Assembly: GCF_002764115.1 (NCBI RefSeq)
Contig: NZ_CP017940.1
Location: 2,578,501-2,642,500, forward strand
DNA length: 64,000 bases
DNA from: Phyllobacterium zundukense
GTDB taxonomy: Bacteria > Pseudomonadota > Alphaproteobacteria > Rhizobiales > Rhizobiaceae
Direction of reading: 5' to 3'
A model generated the notes under the pieces. The model was given only the letters and a program-made list of their open reading frames with translations, was not told the origin of the DNA and ran no database searches. Shown in pieces: positions 35,280-43,876 of the stretch (positions are counted from its first letter, which is position 1; every line of letters begins with the position of its first letter). Both the position numbers and the translations under genes were made by a program.

Positions 35280-37592
35280 CTAGTTTGTACTGCTTCCCCT
35301 TATCGAGCGCAGTACATTTTCCGGCGTTGCCGGAGAATCCAGTTGCGGAACGTCACCACTGATCGAAGCGATGGCGTCGCGAATGGCAAGCCAGACCGAT
35401 ATGCCGAGCATCAGCGGCGGCTCGCCGATCGCCTTGGAACGAAACACAGTCTCCTCGCGGTTCGGCATATTGTCGAGAATACGGACATTGAATTCCGGCG
35501 GCACATCGCGCGACCCCGGTATCTTGTAGGTCGATGGTCCGACGGTGCGCAAACGTCCTGTCTTGTCCCACCAGAGTTCCTCGCAGGTTACCCAGCCCAT
35601 GCCCTGCACGAAAGCCCCTTCGATCTGGCCAAGATCGATGGCGGGATTGAGCGGCGAGCCGACATCCTGCAGAATATCGGCGCGCAGGCAGCGCGTTTCG
35701 CCAGTGAGCGTGTCGACGGCGACCTCCGCTACCGCAGCGCCGTAGCTGAAATAGAAGAAGGGCCGGCCCTTCATCGTCTTGCCGTCCCAGTGAATTTTCG
35801 GTGTCGCATAGTGCCCGGCTTCCGAAAGCTGAACGCGCTTGGCCCAGGCCATCTTCGCCAGCTCGCCGAAGGAAATCGATTCATTGTCGGCGTGGACGCG
35901 GCCCTCGCGATAGACGATGACATCCTCTTCGACGCCGAAATGCTCGGCGGCCACCTTGGTCATGCGTCCCTTGATTGCCGTCGCCGCCTTGAAGGCGGCC
36001 ATGCCGTTCAGATCCGAACCGGTCGAAGCGGCTGTCGCGCTGGTGTTGGGCACCTTGCCAGTCGCGGTCGACGAGATGCGTACCATGTCGAGTTCGACCT
36101 GAAACACCTCGGCGACAACCTGTGCAACCTTGACGAAAAGGCCCTGCCCCATTTCCGTGCCGCCATGGTTGAGGAAGATCGACCCGTCCAGATAGACGTG
36201 AACCAGTGCACCGGCCTGATTGAGCGATGTCAAATTGAACGAGATGCCGAACTTGACGGGCATCATGGCCAGTCCGCGCCGGATAACCGGGTTTTGCGCA
36301 TTGTACGTATCGATCTCGGCACGGCGATGCTGCCAGTCCGCCGAAGCGAGCACTGCCTCGGTCACCTCGACGAGGCGGTTGTCCTCTACCTTTTGGCCAT
36401 AGGGCGTCATGTCCCCAGTATCGTCGCCATAATAATTGATGGCACGGACATTGTTGGGATCGAGCTCCAGCTCGCGGGCGATCGTATCCATGATGCATTC
36501 GATGGTGATAATGCCCTGCGGCCCGCCAAAACCGCGAAACGCCGTGTTGGACACGGTATTGGTCTTGCAGGCATGGCCGATGAAGCGCGCATGCGGAATG
36601 AAGTAGGAGTTGTCCGTGTGGGTCAGCGTGCGCGTGATGACCGGTCCAGTCAGGTCCGGCAAGTTACCAGCCCGCGCCAGATATTCGACATCGAGGCCAC
36701 GAATGCGGCCCCTATTGTCCACGCCCACCCTCCAGTTAACGACGTAGTCATGACGCTTGCCGGTGCCCACCATGTCATCGCGGCGCTTCAGCCGCATCTT
36801 GCAGGGCTTGCCGGTCTTGGCAGCAACCAGCGCCGCGGCGCCGGCAATGATCGTCGGCTGGCTTTCCTTGCCGCCAAAGCCGCCGCCCATGCGGCGCACC
36901 TGGCATTCGACCGCATTGGCGTGAAGGCCAAGGATACCGGCCACATGATGCTGCACCTCTGTCGGATGCTGCGTCGAGGAATGCACCAGCATTTCGCCGT
37001 TTTCGCCGGGAATGGCATAGGCAATGTGGGTTTCCAGATAGAAATGATCCTGCCCACCCATGTGCAGCTTGCCGGAAAACACATGTGGCGCACTCGCTAA
37101 CGCCGTATCGACGTCGCCGTCGATCACCTCCTGTGGCGGCAGGACATAGCTCTTGCGCCGATGCGCTTCTTCTACGTCGAGCACCGGTTCCAGTGGTTCG
37201 ATGTCCAGCTTGACGCGCTTTGCTGCACGGTAGGCCGTTTCAAAATCCCGCGCCGCGACGACGGCAATCACCCGGCCCTCATGATCGACAATGTCTTCGG
37301 CGAACAGCGTCTCGCCATGGAGGATCGGCCCGACTTCATTGTGACCGGGCACGTCCTTCGCCGACCAGACGCCGGCAACCCCGTCCATCGCCAGCGCTTC
37401 GGATGCATCAAAACCCTTCAACCTGCCATGCGCTACCGGCGACAGGACGAAGGCCGCATGCAGCGTGCCCGGCAGTTCCGGCATGTCATCGATGTAATTC
37501 GCCTCGCCCGAGACATGGCGCGCGGCGGAATCATGGGCAATTCCTTTGCCGACGATGCTGCGGTGGACGATGTGGGGCGTGACGACGGTCAT
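35280..37592 (-). CDS. xdhB: Xanthine dehydrogenase molybdopterin-binding (large) subunit
   Basis: 770 residues, the usual length for bacterial XdhB. HVSGEANYIDDMPELPGTLH opens the aldehyde-oxidase/xanthine-dehydrogenase hammerhead domain. The molybdopterin-binding half shows RMGGGFGGKESQ, FRGFGGPQGI and the C-terminal GIGEPP-like KAIGEPPLMLG with the active-site Glu region. Oxidises hypoxanthine and xanthine to urate. Preceded by xdhA, with repeat element E between them. The chaperone gene xdhC is not in the window. Confidence 0.95.
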   Translation of the reverse strand: MTVVTPHIVHRSIVGKGIAHDSAARHVSGEANYIDDMPELPGTLHAAFVLSPVAHGRLKGFDASEALAMDGVAGVWSAKDVPGHNEVGPILHGETLFAEDIVDHEGRVIAVVAARDFETAYRAAKRVKLDIEPLEPVLDVEEAHRRKSYVLPPQEVIDGDVDTALASAPHVFSGKLHMGGQDHFYLETHIAYAIPGENGEMLVHSSTQHPTEVQHHVAGILGLHANAVECQVRRMGGGFGGKESQPTIIAGAAALVAAKTGKPCKMRLKRRDDMVGTGKRHDYVVNWRVGVDNRGRIRGLDVEYLARAGNLPDLTGPVITRTLTHTDNSYFIPHARFIGHACKTNTVSNTAFRGFGGPQGIITIECIMDTIARELELDPNNVRAINYYGDDTGDMTPYGQKVEDNRLVEVTEAVLASADWQHRRAEIDTYNAQNPVIRRGLAMMPVKFGISFNLTSLNQAGALVHVYLDGSIFLNHGGTEMGQGLFVKVAQVVAEVFQVELDMVRISSTATGKVPNTSATAASTGSDLNGMAAFKAATAIKGRMTKVAAEHFGVEEDVIVYREGRVHADNESISFGELAKMAWAKRVQLSEAGHYATPKIHWDGKTMKGRPFFYFSYGAAVAEVAVDTLTGETRCLRADILQDVGSPLNPAIDLGQIEGAFVQGMGWVTCEELWWDKTGRLRTVGPSTYKIPGSRDVPPEFNVRILDNMPNREETVFRSKAIGEPPLMLGISVWLAIRDAIASISGDVPQLDSPATPENVLRSIRGSSTN

Positions 37593-37595
37593 CTA

Positions 37596-37751
37596 CCCCC
37601 CTCTGGCCTGCCGGGCATCTCCCCCACAAGGGGGGAGATTAGACCAGGGTGACCCGCTCTGATCAAATTTCGACGTTCAATATTGGCATCCCCGTGTATG
37701 AAGACTGATCTCCCCCCTTGTGGGGGAGATGTCCGGCAGGACAGAGGGGGG
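37596..37751. repeat. Palindromic element E (outer arms only) between xdhA and xdhB
   Basis: Arms CCCCCTCTGGCCTGCCGGGC followed by ATCTCCCCCACAAGG, and their reverse complement at 37715-37751, flank a non-repetitive core of about 85 bases. The ATCTCCCCC..AAGG word is the outer arm of copies A-D. Confidence 0.7.
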
Positions 37752-37776
37752 TGAACTGAAGCGCACAAATCTCTCA

Positions 37777-39225
37777 TCACAGCGCCATCACCTCCACGGT
37801 CTCGCCAGCCACATCGCGCCAGAAGCGTTCGGCGAGATTTGCCGCCACATTAAGCCGGTAATCGGCACTGCCGCGCCAGTCGGTGAGCGGCTTGAATTGC
37901 GCCGCGATGGCGGCAGCGCAGGCGTCGATTGCTTTCCGGTCGAAGCTGCTGCCGACCAGTGCCTGTTCGGCATTGCCGGCGCGCTGCGGCGTTGCCGCCA
38001 TGCCGCCAAAGGCGATGCGGGCGCTGCGCACCTGCCCCTCTTCGCGGACGATCGAAAACGCCGCGCAGACGGTGGAAATATCCTGATCGTAGCGCTTGGA
38101 GATCTTGTAAACGCGGAACTCCTGTCCCTCGCCTGGCTTGGGGATCGACACCGATGCGATCACCTCGTCAGGGCGCAATTCTGTCTTGCGATAATCGAGG
38201 AAGAAGTCCTCGAGCGGCAGGAAGCGATGACCGCTCAGCGAGGCAAGCTCGACCTCGGCTCCCAGCGCCATCAGCGCCGGCGGACCATCGCCAATCGGGC
38301 TCGCTGTGCCGATATTGCCGCCGATCGTTCCCATGGAGCGTATCTGTGTCGAGCCGAAGCGGCGGATGAGCGTGGCGAAAGACGGGTAGAAGCCCGCGAC
38401 GCGGTCCAGCACCTCTTCCCACGTCACCGCAGCGCCGAAACTCAGATGATTTTCGGTTTCCCGGATGGCACGCAGTTCATGCACATGGGCGAGCGAGATC
38501 ACCTCGTCCCAGTCGGAATGATAATCGGCCAAGGCAACGCCGAGATCGGTGCCGCCGCCGAGCAGGATCGCCTCCGGCTTTTCCTTGCGCAGTTGCAGGA
38601 GCACATTGAGCGAAGCCGGCTGGTGGAATGTCGAGCCCGAAGCTGAGATCGTTGCGTGCGGCTCAATTTTTGCAAAGGCGGCTACCTGCGGCCCGGCGAT
38701 CGTCGCACCGCCGGCGCCAATCACCTTGCGCGCGGCTTCGACGATGGGCCGGTAGCCGGTGCAGCGGCAAAGATTGCCTGCCAGTGCATCGTGGATGTCC
38801 TGATCGTCCGCCTGGGCGTTGCTTGCGGCAAGTCCTGCTCCCGCAGCGCTTTTTTGCGCTGCAAGACCGGCCAGCGAAATCACGATACCCGGCGTGCAGA
38901 AGCCGCATTGCGACGAACCGTTTTCCGCCATTGCCTCCTGGACCGGGTGCAGCTGCTCGCCCTTCAGACCCTCGACGGTCACCATGGCACGGCCGTCGAT
39001 CTGGCCCATGGCGAGAATGCAGCTATTGGCGGCATGGTAGTGCACGCCATCGCCTGCCGGATCGCCGATCAGAACCGAGCAAGCCCCGCAGTCGCCCTCG
39101 GCGCAACCTTCCTTGGTGCCGGTCAGCCGCGGCGCACTGCGCAGCCAGTCCAGCACTGTCATATCCGGCCGGACCGAGGCTTCCTGCGTTTGACCATTGA
39201 GAAAAAAACGTATCGTTTGTGACAT
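37777..39225 (-). CDS. xdhA: Xanthine dehydrogenase small subunit (2Fe-2S and FAD)
   Basis: 482 residues. N-terminal plant-type ferredoxin cluster (CAEGDCGACSVL), second 2Fe-2S domain (QCGFCTPGIV and GNLCRCTGYRPI), then an FAD-binding domain from about residue 185 (LLGGGTDLGV; TIGGNIGTASPIGD). Passes electrons from the molybdenum site of XdhB to NAD+. First gene of the operon; promoter expected in 39226-39438, shared with the divergent DUF1772 gene. Confidence 0.95.
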   Translation of the reverse strand: MSQTIRFFLNGQTQEASVRPDMTVLDWLRSAPRLTGTKEGCAEGDCGACSVLIGDPAGDGVHYHAANSCILAMGQIDGRAMVTVEGLKGEQLHPVQEAMAENGSSQCGFCTPGIVISLAGLAAQKSAAGAGLAASNAQADDQDIHDALAGNLCRCTGYRPIVEAARKVIGAGGATIAGPQVAAFAKIEPHATISASGSTFHQPASLNVLLQLRKEKPEAILLGGGTDLGVALADYHSDWDEVISLAHVHELRAIRETENHLSFGAAVTWEEVLDRVAGFYPSFATLIRRFGSTQIRSMGTIGGNIGTASPIGDGPPALMALGAEVELASLSGHRFLPLEDFFLDYRKTELRPDEVIASVSIPKPGEGQEFRVYKISKRYDQDISTVCAAFSIVREEGQVRSARIAFGGMAATPQRAGNAEQALVGSSFDRKAIDACAAAIAAQFKPLTDWRGSADYRLNVAANLAERFWRDVAGETVEVMAL

Positions 39226-39438
39226 GATGCCAGCTTCAACCGGCTACGCTCGGGCGTCAAGAGGCAGGACGAACAGGAGAGCGGCGATGTCATCCGCTCG
39301 TCTTGGTCAGCAACTTTTCCAATTGTAATTTTGCCGGTATTTCGCTTATGCTAACCGCATAAATTCGATCATATTCGACCTGATTTTCAGCCGTCCAGTT
39401 CACGATCCTTGATTGTCTTAAGCACCCGCGAGCAGCTC

Positions 39439-39972
39439 ATGACACAACCCAAGTACAACGCATTCTGGATATGCATCGCCGCCCTGCTGTCCGCCACGAC
39501 ACTCGTGCTGACCGGCGCGATCACCGGCTTTTTTTACGCCTATTCCGTTTCAGTGATGCGGGGTCTCGATGCCGTTGCGCCGCAAAATGCAATCACCGCC
39601 ATGCAGGGAATCAATGCCACTGTTCGCAATGCAATGTTTGCTCCAGCGTTCTTCGGCACGCCCTTGGCTGCGATTGCCGCTGGTGCGGCCTTTCTGGTCA
39701 TCGGGCGCAAACGTGCCGGCCTCGCCATGCTGGCGGCCGCGGTCATCTATATCCTTGGCGCATTCGTGCCCACGTTTGCAATTAATGTTCCCATGAACAA
39801 TGAGCTTGCCGGAGTAGATCTCTCAACTGCCTCGCAGCCGGAGAAAATTTGGGGCGATTATTCTGATCCTTGGACGTGGTGGAACACTTTGCGGACCCTG
39901 TTCAGCGCGTTGAGTCTGGCTTTGGTTGGAGCTGCAATCTTCTTTGCCGGCCGGGACAGTCGAACCGCGTAA
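39439..39972 (+). CDS. DUF1772 / anthrone oxygenase-like membrane protein
   Basis: 177 residues from ATG 39439 (MTQPKYNAFWICIAALLSAT); the upstream ATG at 39409 adds a weak leader. Four hydrophobic segments are visible. The LTGAITGFFYAYSVSVMRGL segment and the late TWWNTLRTLFSALSLALVG segment are characteristic of DUF1772. A function is not established for most members. Divergent from xdhA, so possibly co-regulated. Confidence 0.72.
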   Translation: MTQPKYNAFWICIAALLSATTLVLTGAITGFFYAYSVSVMRGLDAVAPQNAITAMQGINATVRNAMFAPAFFGTPLAAIAAGAAFLVIGRKRAGLAMLAAAVIYILGAFVPTFAINVPMNNELAGVDLSTASQPEKIWGDYSDPWTWWNTLRTLFSALSLALVGAAIFFAGRDSRTA

Positions 39973-39976
39973 TGCG

Positions 39977-40076
39977 ATAAGCATTTCCAGGAAAAGTGTG
40001 AAGCGGTTTTCCCGTCCGGAAATGCCTAAGAAAAAGAGATAGAGCACTTCCGCGACTCTCTAGCGGAAGTGCTCTA
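39977..40076. repeat. RIME-like repeat with terminal hairpin
   Basis: Contains GCATTTCCAGGAAAAGTG, AAGCGGTTTTCCCGTCCGG and AAATGC, the typical wording of the Rhizobium-specific intergenic mosaic element RIME1, then AGAGCACTTCCGC..GCGGAAGTGCTCT as a strong stem. The hairpin also overlaps the 3' end of the minus-strand allA gene and may serve as its terminator. Confidence 0.78.
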
Positions 40077-40574
40077 GAATTCTTCGATCCTGTAAACCAC
40101 ATCGTCAAAGAAAAACTCTTCGAGATTATCACCCTCGCCGCCGCGATCGATCACGAGAAAATCCGACGCTTCCTCAAGTGAAATCAGCGGGTGGTGCCAG
40201 ACATTACGGCCATAATTGACGCCCTGATTTGCCTTGCACAGAAAGGCGACGGGGTGTCCCGGCCGTCCTCCCGCATCCTCCGCCACAACAACCAGAAACG
40301 GCCGGTTCTGCAGCGGCATGAAGGCCTGGCTGCCGAGCGGGTGGCGCTCCAGCATGCGGATATCGATGGGCGGCGTAAAAGCCATGCCCCGGAAGATATT
40401 GACCAGCACCCGCGCTTTGTCGCCCGCCACATCGATAGTGGCGAGGTCGTGAAAACGTTCTGTCGTGCCGTTGTTGATGATGCGCAGTTCGGCACCCTCG
40501 GTCTCGATCACATCGCCGAATGGCGCGAACGCCGCCTTCGTCAGCGGCCGGACGTCAATGCTTGCAATCGTCAT
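40074..40574 (-). CDS. allA: Ureidoglycolate lyase
   Basis: 166 residues. [21 protein letters not shown] at the N-terminus and [20 protein letters not shown] near residue 120 are AllA/ureidoglycolate hydrolase family signatures. Cleaves ureidoglycolate to glyoxylate and urea. Lies downstream of puuE on the same strand (about 120-base gap), completing allantoin breakdown in the locus. Start at 40574 is well supported by the family alignment. Confidence 0.92.
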   Translation of the reverse strand: MTIASIDVRPLTKAAFAPFGDVIETEGAELRIINNGTTERFHDLATIDVAGDKARVLVNIFRGMAFTPPIDIRMLERHPLGSQAFMPLQNRPFLVVVAEDAGGRPGHPVAFLCKANQGVNYGRNVWHHPLISLEEASDFLVIDRGGEGDNLEEFFFDDVVYRIEEF

Positions 40575-40694
40575 ATCGGAGACCTCTGAGAATTCGGCCT
40601 GATGAGGCAGCTGGTGTGGTTTTCGAGAACCGGAGCGCAGCGGACGTACTGGTCCGTGAGCACCGGAAGCGGAGAAAATCGCATCAGATGTCCA

Positions 40695-41627
40695 TCAGGG
40701 TGAATTGGCAGGGGGCTCCGGCCGGTGATTTTCATGCCAGTGCCTTGCAATATCGATGCGGCGTGTGATCCAGGCTTCTTCATGGTGTTGAACATAGTCG
40801 AGGAACCGCTCCAGTGCGGCGGCGCGGCCCGGACGCCCGACAAGCCGGCAATGCAGCCCGATCGACATCATCTTCGGCGCGCCTTCCTGTCCCTCGCGGT
40901 AAAGGACATCGAACGTGTCCTTCAGATAGGTGAAAAACTGGTCGCCGGAATTGAAACCCTGCGGCGTCGCAAAGCGCATGTCATTGGCGTCGAGCGTATA
41001 GGGTACGATCAGATGCGGCCCCTTTGGTCCCGCGACCCAATAGGGCAGTTCGTCGGCATAGCTGTCGGCGGAATAGACAAATCCGCCCTCCTCCATGACG
41101 AGCTTCAGCGTATTGTCCGAAGGCTTGCCCTGATAGATACCGAGCGGCCGCGAGCCGGTGATTTCCGTGTGCAGCCGCACCGCCTCGAGAATATGCTGGC
41201 GCTCGATCTCTTCGGGAAAGTCCTTGTATTCCAGCCAGCGCAGGCCGTGACTGGCGATCTCCCAGTCCGCTTCCTTCATGGCAGCAACCGCTTCCGGATT
41301 GCGCGCCATGGCAAGCGTCACGCCATAGACGGTAACCGGCAGCTTGCGGCGGGTGAACATGCGCCACAGCCGCCAGAAACCGGCGCGCGAACCATATTCG
41401 TAGATCGATTCCATGTTGAGATTGCGCTGGCCGGGCCAGGCTTGCGCCCCGACGATTTCCGACAAAAGGCTCTCCGACGCCGGATCATTGTCGAGGATCG
41501 AGCTCTCGCCGCCCTCCTCGTAGTTGACCACGAACTGCACGGCAATCTTGGCGCCGCCCGGCCATTTCGGGTCGGGCGTGTCGCGGCCATAGCCAATCAG
41601 ATTGCGGGGATAGTCGGACAAGGCCAA
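40695..41627 (-). CDS. puuE: Allantoinase of the polysaccharide-deacetylase fold (PuuE)
   Basis: 310 residues. YPRNLIGYGRDTPDPKWPGG at the N-terminus, NYEEGGESSIL and HGLRWLEYKDFPEEIERQ are PuuE hallmarks. It hydrolyses allantoin to allantoate without the metal centre of AllB enzymes. Two tiny membrane-protein genes lie just upstream on the same strand. No urate oxidase or PuuD lies in the window. Confidence 0.93.
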   Translation of the reverse strand: MALSDYPRNLIGYGRDTPDPKWPGGAKIAVQFVVNYEEGGESSILDNDPASESLLSEIVGAQAWPGQRNLNMESIYEYGSRAGFWRLWRMFTRRKLPVTVYGVTLAMARNPEAVAAMKEADWEIASHGLRWLEYKDFPEEIERQHILEAVRLHTEITGSRPLGIYQGKPSDNTLKLVMEEGGFVYSADSYADELPYWVAGPKGPHLIVPYTLDANDMRFATPQGFNSGDQFFTYLKDTFDVLYREGQEGAPKMMSIGLHCRLVGRPGRAAALERFLDYVQHHEEAWITRRIDIARHWHENHRPEPPANSP

Positions 41628-41633
41628 ACGCGG

Positions 41634-41756
41634 TTACTTCGAATGCTTTGGCTTGTCGTCGCGATGGTCATTGCGTGTAACGAACATCACGAAGGCTGCC
41701 ATGAGCAACCCGCTTACCGGCATGATCATGAAGAGCATAAACTGTTCAAACGTCAC
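41634..41756 (-). CDS. Single-pass membrane micro-protein (40 aa)
   Basis: GTG 41756 is preceded by GAGAGGG at 8 bases, better than the longer frame. One hydrophobic helix (FMLFMIMPVSGLLMAAFVMFV) is followed by a basic tail (DHRDDKPKHSK). The GTG overlaps the stop of the upstream 90-aa gene by 4 bases (GTGA), so the two are translationally coupled, and its 3' end is 6 bases from puuE. Function unknown. Confidence 0.55.
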   Translation of the reverse strand: MTFEQFMLFMIMPVSGLLMAAFVMFVTRNDHRDDKPKHSK

Positions 41757-42025
41757 GGTTTTAACCCTCTCAATGTTCGTCTTGCATACAAATGTAATGC
41801 AGTCGCAACCATAATACAAATAGCTGCGCCGATTGCGATCAAAGCACTTGGCCCATTTGCATTATAGATGCTTGACGCCAGCGGCGCTAATCCGCCCACG
41901 GCCCACAAGGCAACGGATAATCCATTCAGCCATGTCGCCGTGAGCTTTTTCTGCTCATTAAAGACCGTGGTAAAAATATCCAATATTACACCGGGTGGAA
42001 GCAATAAATTACGGAAAAACTTCAA
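41753..42025 (-). CDS. Small two-helix membrane protein (90 aa)
   Basis: 90 residues. N-terminal MKFFRNLLLPPGVILDI, then two hydrophobic spans (GLSVALWAVGGLAPLASSIY and ALIAIGAAICIMVATALHLYA), then a basic end RRTLRGLKP. Coupled to the 40-aa peptide downstream. No family recognised with confidence. The arrangement upstream of puuE suggests a place in the purine/allantoin regulon, but that is inference. Confidence 0.55.
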   Translation of the reverse strand: MKFFRNLLLPPGVILDIFTTVFNEQKKLTATWLNGLSVALWAVGGLAPLASSIYNANGPSALIAIGAAICIMVATALHLYARRTLRGLKP

Positions 42026-42058
42026 TAAAATCGCGCGGTCAAAAATGAAGCGCCGGTA

Positions 42059-42646
42059 TCACCGGCGCTTGAACACCGAACCCACCGCCGGGACAATGGC
42101 AGCTGCCAGGGCCAGCTTGAGGATGTCGGCAACGATGAAAGGTCCTACACCAAAGGTAAAGGCCTTCTCGAAGCCAAGCAGATAGGCCATCCAAAGGAAG
42201 CCCATGCCGAGAATGACCACTTCAGCAGCAAACATGGCCACGCCGAGCAAGACCAGATTGCGGGCGAAGCCCTTGTCGGCGGCACGACCAACAATCCATG
42301 CGGCTGCGAGGTAGGACAGAAGATAGCCGCCCGTTGGGCCGACCATATAGGCAAGGCCAATGCCCTTTTCTGGCGTTCCGGTGAATACCGGCATGCCGAG
42401 CGCACCTTCAAACAGGTAGAGCGCCATGGTGGCAACGGCGAGGCGTGAGCCATAGGCCGCGGAGATAGCAAAAACAGCGAAGGTCTGCATCGTTACGTTG
42501 ACGAACACCATGTCGACCTTGGTCTTGGCGGCCAGGGTCATCAGCGCCGTTCCGGCGAGGGCGAGAGAAACGTACCAGACAGCCTTGGCAAGCTGGCCTT
42601 CCGGCTGGAATTCTTCGGCAAGGGAACGGGTTTGAACTGCTATCAT
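42059..42646 (-). CDS. bioY: Biotin transporter substrate-binding subunit BioY
   Basis: 195 residues from ATG 42646, preceded by GGAGG at 7 bases; the longer frame to 42709 runs into tandem repeats and is rejected. Six hydrophobic helices and the BioY landmarks PVFTGTPEKGIGLAYMVGPT and GGYLLSYLAAAWIVG are visible. S-component of an ECF-type biotin importer; no bioMN genes are nearby, so it may act alone or with a shared energising module. Confidence 0.92.
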   Translation of the reverse strand: MIAVQTRSLAEEFQPEGQLAKAVWYVSLALAGTALMTLAAKTKVDMVFVNVTMQTFAVFAISAAYGSRLAVATMALYLFEGALGMPVFTGTPEKGIGLAYMVGPTGGYLLSYLAAAWIVGRAADKGFARNLVLLGVAMFAAEVVILGMGFLWMAYLLGFEKAFTFGVGPFIVADILKLALAAAIVPAVGSVFKRR

Positions 42647-42662
42647 TTGATTAACCTCCAGA

Positions 42663-42707
42663 TCGGCTTTCGCCCAAGTCGGCTTTCGCCCCAAGTCGGC
42701 TTTCGCC
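42663..42707. repeat. Three tandem TCGGCTTTCGCC repeats upstream of bioY
   Basis: TCGGCTTTCGCC occurs at 42663-42674, 42679-42690 and 42696-42707, with 4-5 bases between. They lie in the bioY leader and would also encode a KADLG repeat if the longer start were used. Possible slipped-strand or regulatory tract. Confidence 0.6.
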
Positions 42708-42783
42708 ACGTCATGAAAACGGTATATTGGGGTTTATGTCGCACCGCAATACGTCGAAAGCCCTACAAAGGTAGTATCCATTA

Positions 42784-43686
42784 ATGTCTCTCGTTTTCGA
42801 CAGTAGTTTTGCGCCACACTATGGCGAAGCCGTCGATATTGCGCCGAATGTGCAACGAATCACGGTCAATAATCCCAGCCCTTTCACATTCCACGGCACA
42901 AACTCCTATCTGGTCGGGCAGGACACACTGGCGCTGATCGATCCTGGACCCATCGACGACGCGCATCATGCAGCGCTGCTCAAAGCCATCGCCGGCCGGC
43001 CGGTCAGCCATATTTTCGTCAGCCACACCCATCGCGATCACTCGCCGCTGGCAACGGTGATGAAGAATGAACTCGGCGCCATTCTCGTGGCCGAGGGCCC
43101 GCACCGGCCGGCCCGCGCCCTGCACATCGGCGAGATCAACCTGCTCGACGCCAGCGGCGATATCGAATTCGTCCCCGATATGATTGCACCCGATAATTCG
43201 CTGATCGACGGCGACGGTTGGGCGGTGCGGACGATCCATACGCCCGGGCACACGGCAAACCATGTGGTGTTCGCGCTGGAGGGAACGGGCATCCTGTTTT
43301 CCGCCGATCATGTCATGGCCTGGGCCACCTCCATCGTCGCGCCACCCGATGGTTCCATGTCGGACTACATGGCGTCGCTCGACCGCCTGCTGGAGCTGGA
43401 GAGCCGTGTGTATTTTCCCGGCCATGGTGGTCCGGTGACCAGGCCGAAGACATTCGTGCGGGGCCTGAAAGCGCACAGGAAGATGCGCGAGCGCGCCATT
43501 CTGGAGCGGGTGAAATCCGGAGACCGCACCATTCCCGCCATGGTCAAGGCGATCTACCGCGAAACCGATCCGCGCCTGTACGGCGCAGCGGGCCTTTCGG
43601 TGCTCGCGCATCTGGAGGACCTGGTCGCCCGCGGCCGTGTAAAGACCGAGGCAAACCCTGCCATCGATGGGGTTTATTGGGTTTGA
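42784..43686 (+). CDS. MBL-fold metallo-hydrolase (LACTB2/RNase Z-like)
   Basis: 300 residues. Metal-binding HxHxDH appears as SHTHRDHSPL near residue 78, later ligands in HTPGHTANHVVF and FPGHGGPV. The C-terminal segment GAAGLSVLAHLEDLVARGRV is the small helical/winged domain seen in LACTB2-like hydrolases. ATG 42784 is the only start in good context. Divergent from bioY. Substrate unknown; glyoxalase II-like thioesterase and nuclease functions are both known in the fold. Confidence 0.86.
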   Translation: MSLVFDSSFAPHYGEAVDIAPNVQRITVNNPSPFTFHGTNSYLVGQDTLALIDPGPIDDAHHAALLKAIAGRPVSHIFVSHTHRDHSPLATVMKNELGAILVAEGPHRPARALHIGEINLLDASGDIEFVPDMIAPDNSLIDGDGWAVRTIHTPGHTANHVVFALEGTGILFSADHVMAWATSIVAPPDGSMSDYMASLDRLLELESRVYFPGHGGPVTRPKTFVRGLKAHRKMRERAILERVKSGDRTIPAMVKAIYRETDPRLYGAAGLSVLAHLEDLVARGRVKTEANPAIDGVYWV

Positions 43687-43703
43687 GATATCCCGGCAGT
43701 CGA

Positions 43704-43840
43704 TGCCGATTATCTCTCCCCTTGTGGGAGAGAAAGGATTTTCCTGGATTAGCCTCTTCGCTAAATCCTTGGAAAATCCAAGTGAGGGGGAGTTGGTATA
43801 GCAAATCCCCTCTTGCGCTTTCTCCCCCACAAAGGGGAGA
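43704..43840. repeat. Nested palindromic intergenic element, copy D (shortened)
   Basis: Begins GATGCCGATTATCTCTCCCC and ends CCCCCACAAAGGGGAGA. It retains the GGATT..CTAAATCC and GAGGGGGAGTT..AAATCCCCTC stems but has lost the third inner hairpin, making it about 60 bases shorter than copies A-C. Lies between the MBL and DUF1499 genes. Confidence 0.72.
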
Positions 43841-43876
43841 AAGCAGCGGCGCCGTCCATCCAAAGCCGACGAGCAT

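Noticed and set aside
35253..37100. 615-codon plus-strand frame antisense to xdhB
   Set aside because: xdhB on the minus strand has complete family motifs; the plus frame does not.
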